Under the pieces are notes generated by a model that saw only the letters and a program-made list of their open reading frames with translations, made no database searches and was not told the origin of the DNA. Below are positions 60,269-64,000 of a stretch of DNA of 64,000 nucleotides, one piece after another. Both the position numbers and the translations under genes were made by a program. Where the stretch lies: positions 13,802,984 to 13,866,983 of the forward strand of contig BTRK01000005.1 of the NCBI GenBank assembly GCA_036245805.1. The letters run 5' to 3'. Numbering within the stretch: position 1 is the stretch's first letter; each line of letters opens with the position of its first letter. The DNA is from Pristionchus mayeri (lineage: Eukaryota > Nematoda > Chromadorea > Rhabditida > Neodiplogasteridae).

Positions 60269-60983
60269 ATGAAAATGATGATGTGCATCGCGTTGCTGGC
60301 TCTTCTTGGATGCGAGGTTTCGATACTCAAAGAATATTCAGCCTAAGTGTCAGTGACATAGCTGTCCGCGCCGGCGGCGTCGGCAGGGGGGTGGACAAAA
60401 AAATCCATGACCCAGGGTTCTTGGGTGAACGGGGAGTGGACAAGCGCCACCAGCTCTGTATTTAATCCAAACAGGCGAACGGGCATGCAGATCGCGTTAT
60501 GTATAGCATGGATAACTATGCATGATAGCGATAATTAAGGCAAAATATCGAAACGGCAGGCTTCGAGGTAAAGCTTCACAGGAAGGCTAAATTATTATAC
60601 AGTTGCATATAATTACTGTATTCGAATATCATTCATGATCAGGTGGGCATTGCGGAGACTGGAGGCGCGCTCAACAGTGAGACAATTCGGGCCAAGAGAT
60701 GGGGTGATCTCCCAATCCCTGCACGCAAGAAGAGAGACATCGACGTAATATTTTCTCTTCTTATTTCGCATTGATCCTCCTTCTTCTGTCATTTCAAATC
60801 ATCATTAAATTTCCGTTCATTCTGAGGCATATCGTAGTGGAAACTTGTAGCGATTTAGCATTACTTTAATCAAATAACATTCTTGATCAGGCGGACATTG
60901 CGGAGACTGGAGGCGCCCTCAACAGCGAGACAATTCGGGCCAAGAGATGGGGTGATCTCCAAACCCCTGCGGGTGGCAAGTAG
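60269..60983 (+). CDS. Secreted peptide precursor 3, W-G-D-L-P-I-P family
   Basis: Exons 60269-60316 (signal peptide MKMMMCIALLALLGCE), 60643-60744 and 60891-60983 (stop TAG) join in phase, 80 residues. The last two are duplicates: A-E-T-G-G-A-L-N-S-E-T-I-R-A-K-R then W-G-D-L-P-I-P-A before R-K-K-R, and the second copy ending W-G-D-L-Q-T-P-A-G-G-K. A relic of the second exon of gene 2 (A-K-Y-R...) is present at 60540-60567 but is 11 bases shorter and would break the frame if spliced in, so it is probably skipped or the gene is damaged. The second core has lost P-I-P (now Q-T-P). Likely a working one-peptide precursor. Confidence 0.75.
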
Positions 60984-61246
60984 AGAGTCTTGTGGACATA
61001 ACACTCTCTACTCGGACAAAGATCAACGATCAAATACTGAATTTTTGTTGGTTCTGAACTCATAATGCATATTCATTATAACATACCCGCTTTAATGCTT
61101 GTATCTTACCTGAAAAGAACAAATACATGACTATGTCCATCGTTCAAAGTTACTTATATCGCGTGATGATGAATAAATATACTATATTTTCTAAGATATC
61201 AAGTTCGTCAAATGTAACTATGAGGAATTCAAGTTATTCATACTTA

Positions 61247-62165
61247 TTAGGATGGTGCAAATGTTTCTTTACAAAATTACTTCCCGAGTTTTCGTGCTAT
61301 ATCTTGCTTCGCTGTTGAGAAATCTTGATGGGGTGTTTATTATTATATTAATAGATGTATACTCTCCATAGCGCACCTTTGCTCAATCCTGCTCGTTCGG
61401 GTGTTCAGGCGGGGTAAGATACCAAAGTCGAAAAAATTCAAATTTCCTCCTGATTATTTGATAGATTATTTCTCTACAAACTGTTATGATTATACCACAA
61501 TAACAGCATTTTCGTAAAGCACATTCACTGGGAAGTATATTGTATGAGCTGCGCCAGATCAGTGATGAAATAGCTTGCTAAGTGAGGGTCGATTTTCGGA
61601 AACACATTTTCGGAAACAATTCTTGAAACTAGCATAATTTTAATAATCGTGCTCTACAATTTTGCCGGATGAGCAATTGGTCCCATTTAAAGCTAAATCA
61701 GAAGAATCTAAATCAGAAGAATTATGTTAATGCTCCAATAGAAAAATGGTCATGATTCATTGTTCCTCTCAAGAGCAGCACTTTTCAAAATGATGATTTC
61801 GAAATTGGATCAACGGAATCGGTCTTTTCCACCTCATAAGATTTCCACGAGATTGCAATACCACAAGTTCAAGGGTTCGGCGGACAGGTCAACCGTTATT
61901 GATCAACTTATCAAAAGAATGACAGTGCTATTCCGTTCACTTAAATTATATGAAAATTTTTGCGGAATACCCAAAAAGCAAGAATTTTGCGAATTTTCGA
62001 TTAGCACTATTTTTCCCGCGATCGACGTACGATCGATTCGATATAAACCAATGATTGTGGTACGTCTATGCTGCCAAATGATGCCTGAGCAGTTTTTATT
62101 ACAAGTAAAGCAATTACAAGAAAACTTCGAAAATACCTTGTAAAGAAACTTTTGCACCAACCTAA
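61247..62165. mobile_element. Mariner-type MITE with MADE1-like termini
   Basis: Termini TTAGGATGGTGCAAATGTTT and the complement ending CACCAACCTAA, flanked by TA (61245-61246, 62166-62167). Overlapping open frames inside match nothing I know. Confidence 0.8.
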
Positions 62166-62167
62166 TA

Positions 62168-62517
62168 TTTTACCGGGCTGGACTGGTGCAGTGGTTGTGT
62201 GCCAGAGTTGCGATCGAAGAGTCACGAGTTCGATCCCCGCCCGCGTCCTCAGATCCACCCGCACCAAGGGGGTTAAGAATTGTTGGTAGTGACTAAAAAT
62301 GGCGAAAGTAAAATCCCCACAACGTGCCCACGACGCGGGCGGTTAGCCTTACGCATAGGTGATAACCTCAGGACAGACTAAACGCTGAATCGGCGCGGGG
62401 GCGGCAAAGCACGCCTGTCGCGAGAGCCGAATTATACTTTATTTATTTATTTTATTGTGATTTATGGGCGAATTCATCCCTATCTCTGGCTACGAGCGAA
62501 TTCGCAAATAGCAATAC
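62168..62517. other. Spacer between two MITEs
   Basis: No protein gene. A segment around 62180-62260 (GACTGGTGCAGTGGTTGTGT, GAGTTCGATCCC) resembles tRNA A and B boxes and could be a tRNA-derived repeat; I cannot fold a cloverleaf. Confidence 0.35.
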
Positions 62518-62519
62518 TA

Positions 62520-63406
62520 TTAGGTTGATGCAAAAGTTTCTTTCTTTTTTTCTGAAATGAACATTTTAGCTTCCCCAGTTCTTTCCATTTGACCAATCAA
62601 CTAATGACTTTTCACTGTTGATACCGGTATTAGTCCACTCTATAACGGGCACTATGTTGATCCGATTTGATCGGCGAGAATAGGACAGCTTAATTGGGAA
62701 GTAATCGAACCAGGTCTATAATACCGACTTTTCAATCGCCCGAAGCTCCGAGAAAGTGCTGGGGCTAAATTTGACACGTTATTGTGGAGTACTATGTTTC
62801 GGTATGTAGTATGACACGACAAGAGTATTCTGCAACGAATATCATTTTTGAAACATTGGCCCAAATATAGAAATAGACTGTTTCAAAATTTTGGAATTTC
62901 AATTAATGAGCACTGTATTCTTGCGCTAAGATGAAGAGGGATAAATTTCGATACATTCTGAAGTACCTTACTGTGTAAGCATGCATGCATAATTAGGAAA
63001 GGATTCGCCCTTCGGTTCATGAGCTGACTTTTTTGAAACTATGATTTTGAGACGCTGGAACACTTTTTGATGTCCGTTGTTTCCGACGCACATTCGAATG
63101 CGGATTTATTGTGTTCATCTGAAGAATCAATTCTTGTTCTAGCGTTGTTTTATTTCGCAGATCAAGTACATCACTATTATAAGAAAATCAGGACCCAACC
63201 AAAAACGTTTAAAAAATGCAGTTTTCCTATGTTTCGTTTCGAAAATTTACCAGCATCTTTATGCGATACGTAGATAGAAAGCAAACATACGAAAGCAATC
63301 TACTATCACGGCCATAACATATAGTTTTTAGAAAATCGTGAACGCCTACGCACGCCAGCAGAAATTTGAAAAATAAAAAAAGAAAGAAACTTTTGCATCA
63401 ACCTGA
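62520..63406. mobile_element. Mariner-type MITE with MADE1-like termini
   Basis: Left end TTAGGTTGATGCAAAAGTTT followed by CTTTC-T; right end AGAAAGAAACTTTTGCATCA then ACCTGA. TA flanks (62518-62519, 63407-63408). The arm match is at least 31 bases. Non-autonomous. Confidence 0.85.
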
Positions 63407-63716
63407 TACATGCCAGGTTTCTCCAAATTGATAGTCCCGAGGTCGACCTCAAATATTTCAATTATTCTACTAATTGTAAAAGTCATTGAACACGCATGAA
63501 TATTCTGAATTCCGTACATATGATGTTCATTACCGATGACAAACAGTGCTTGAATGCATTTTCAATAGTGAAGCCTGCAGAGAACCCTTGCGTGGTCGCA
63601 CAAGTTTTAAGCAAGTGAAACGCGTCTAATATGATTGGGCGCAACAAACATTAGTAATTGTCTACATAGTCACGAGCATCAACACTTCAACCGCACTCTC
63701 GACACATTTCTTCAAC

Positions 63717-63789
63717 CCAACCATAGCTCAGTTGGAAGACCGGAGGACTGTAGATCCTTAGGTCACTGGTTCGAATCCGGTTGGTTGGA
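63717..63789 (+). tRNA. tRNA-Tyr (GTA), second copy with D-stem change
   Basis: Identical to the copy at 59389 except in the D arm: GTTGGAAGACC replaces GTTGGTAGAGC, so GCTC no longer pairs fully with GACC. Anticodon GTA, T-arm and acceptor are intact. Possibly a decaying copy. Confidence 0.85.
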
Positions 63790-64000
63790 ACTTTTTTGTT
63801 GACTTTTTGCAATAGATTGAATTCTGATTATGAGCTCGATTCATATTACAGGGAGGCCCACATATGATATTATATAATCAATGGTTCGAATCAATTTTGT
63901 TTTTTTCTGTTTAATTTTGAAAATGGATACAAAAAGAAGAAAAGTTAGTTAGTTGAAGATGCACAATTGCGAGAGATGTAATTGCGCAAGATTGGGATTT

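Noticed and set aside
60142..60465. 107-codon frame over the start of peptide gene 3
   Set aside because: Out of frame with the conserved signal peptide and reads into the intron.

Overview
The window reads as nematode chromosomal DNA. Coding exons are short, split by GT-AG introns that are often 40-60 bases, and the gene families are typical of worms: divergent F-box arrays, a two-lectin-plus-CUB secreted protein, a chemoreceptor-like exon and intronless tRNA-Tyr genes. RTE- and mariner-type elements and a great many long palindromic elements fill the rest. A Pristionchus-like diplogastrid is my inference, not something the sequence proves. Gene models were built by hand from splice sites, codon phase and comparison between paralogues inside the window.

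Layout. 1-2,300: minus-strand chemoreceptor-like first exon, then a mariner-type MITE. 2,480-10,970: transposon-rich land with a broken non-LTR reverse transcriptase, the 3' end of an old minus-strand F-box-like gene, and a foldback element containing a mariner-type element that itself contains an RTE fragment. 12,945-17,334: two minus-strand F-box paralogues. 18,106-29,909: a 14-exon clec-60-like gene whose ninth intron is swollen to 6.8 kb by nested palindromes. 30,332-47,947: five tandem plus-strand F-box genes of one family with the same exon structure; genes 1 and 5 are intact, 2 and 3 are frameshifted, and 4 lacks its 3' exons and carries a 4.6 kb insertion.

48,484-60,983: the most interesting part. 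Three tandem genes encode small secreted precursors built around the motif K/R-R-W-G-D-L-P-I-P. The first has amplified an exon pair so that it encodes three copies each of two predicted C-terminally amidated peptides. The second and third have two copies of the core each. I do not recognise this family. The last two genes sit in a repeated block that also carries a tRNA-Tyr gene (59,389 and 63,717).

How it fits together: rapid tandem duplication (F-box genes, peptide precursors, tRNA) is followed by decay and by repeated insertion of hairpin-forming elements. In the genes modelled here the hairpins lie in introns. Several are flanked by TTAA, others by TA. Four of the five tandem F-box genes share an upstream block with GATA-type sites, and the two later peptide genes share a proximal promoter with TATA at the same distance from the ATG, so each array probably kept a common regulation.
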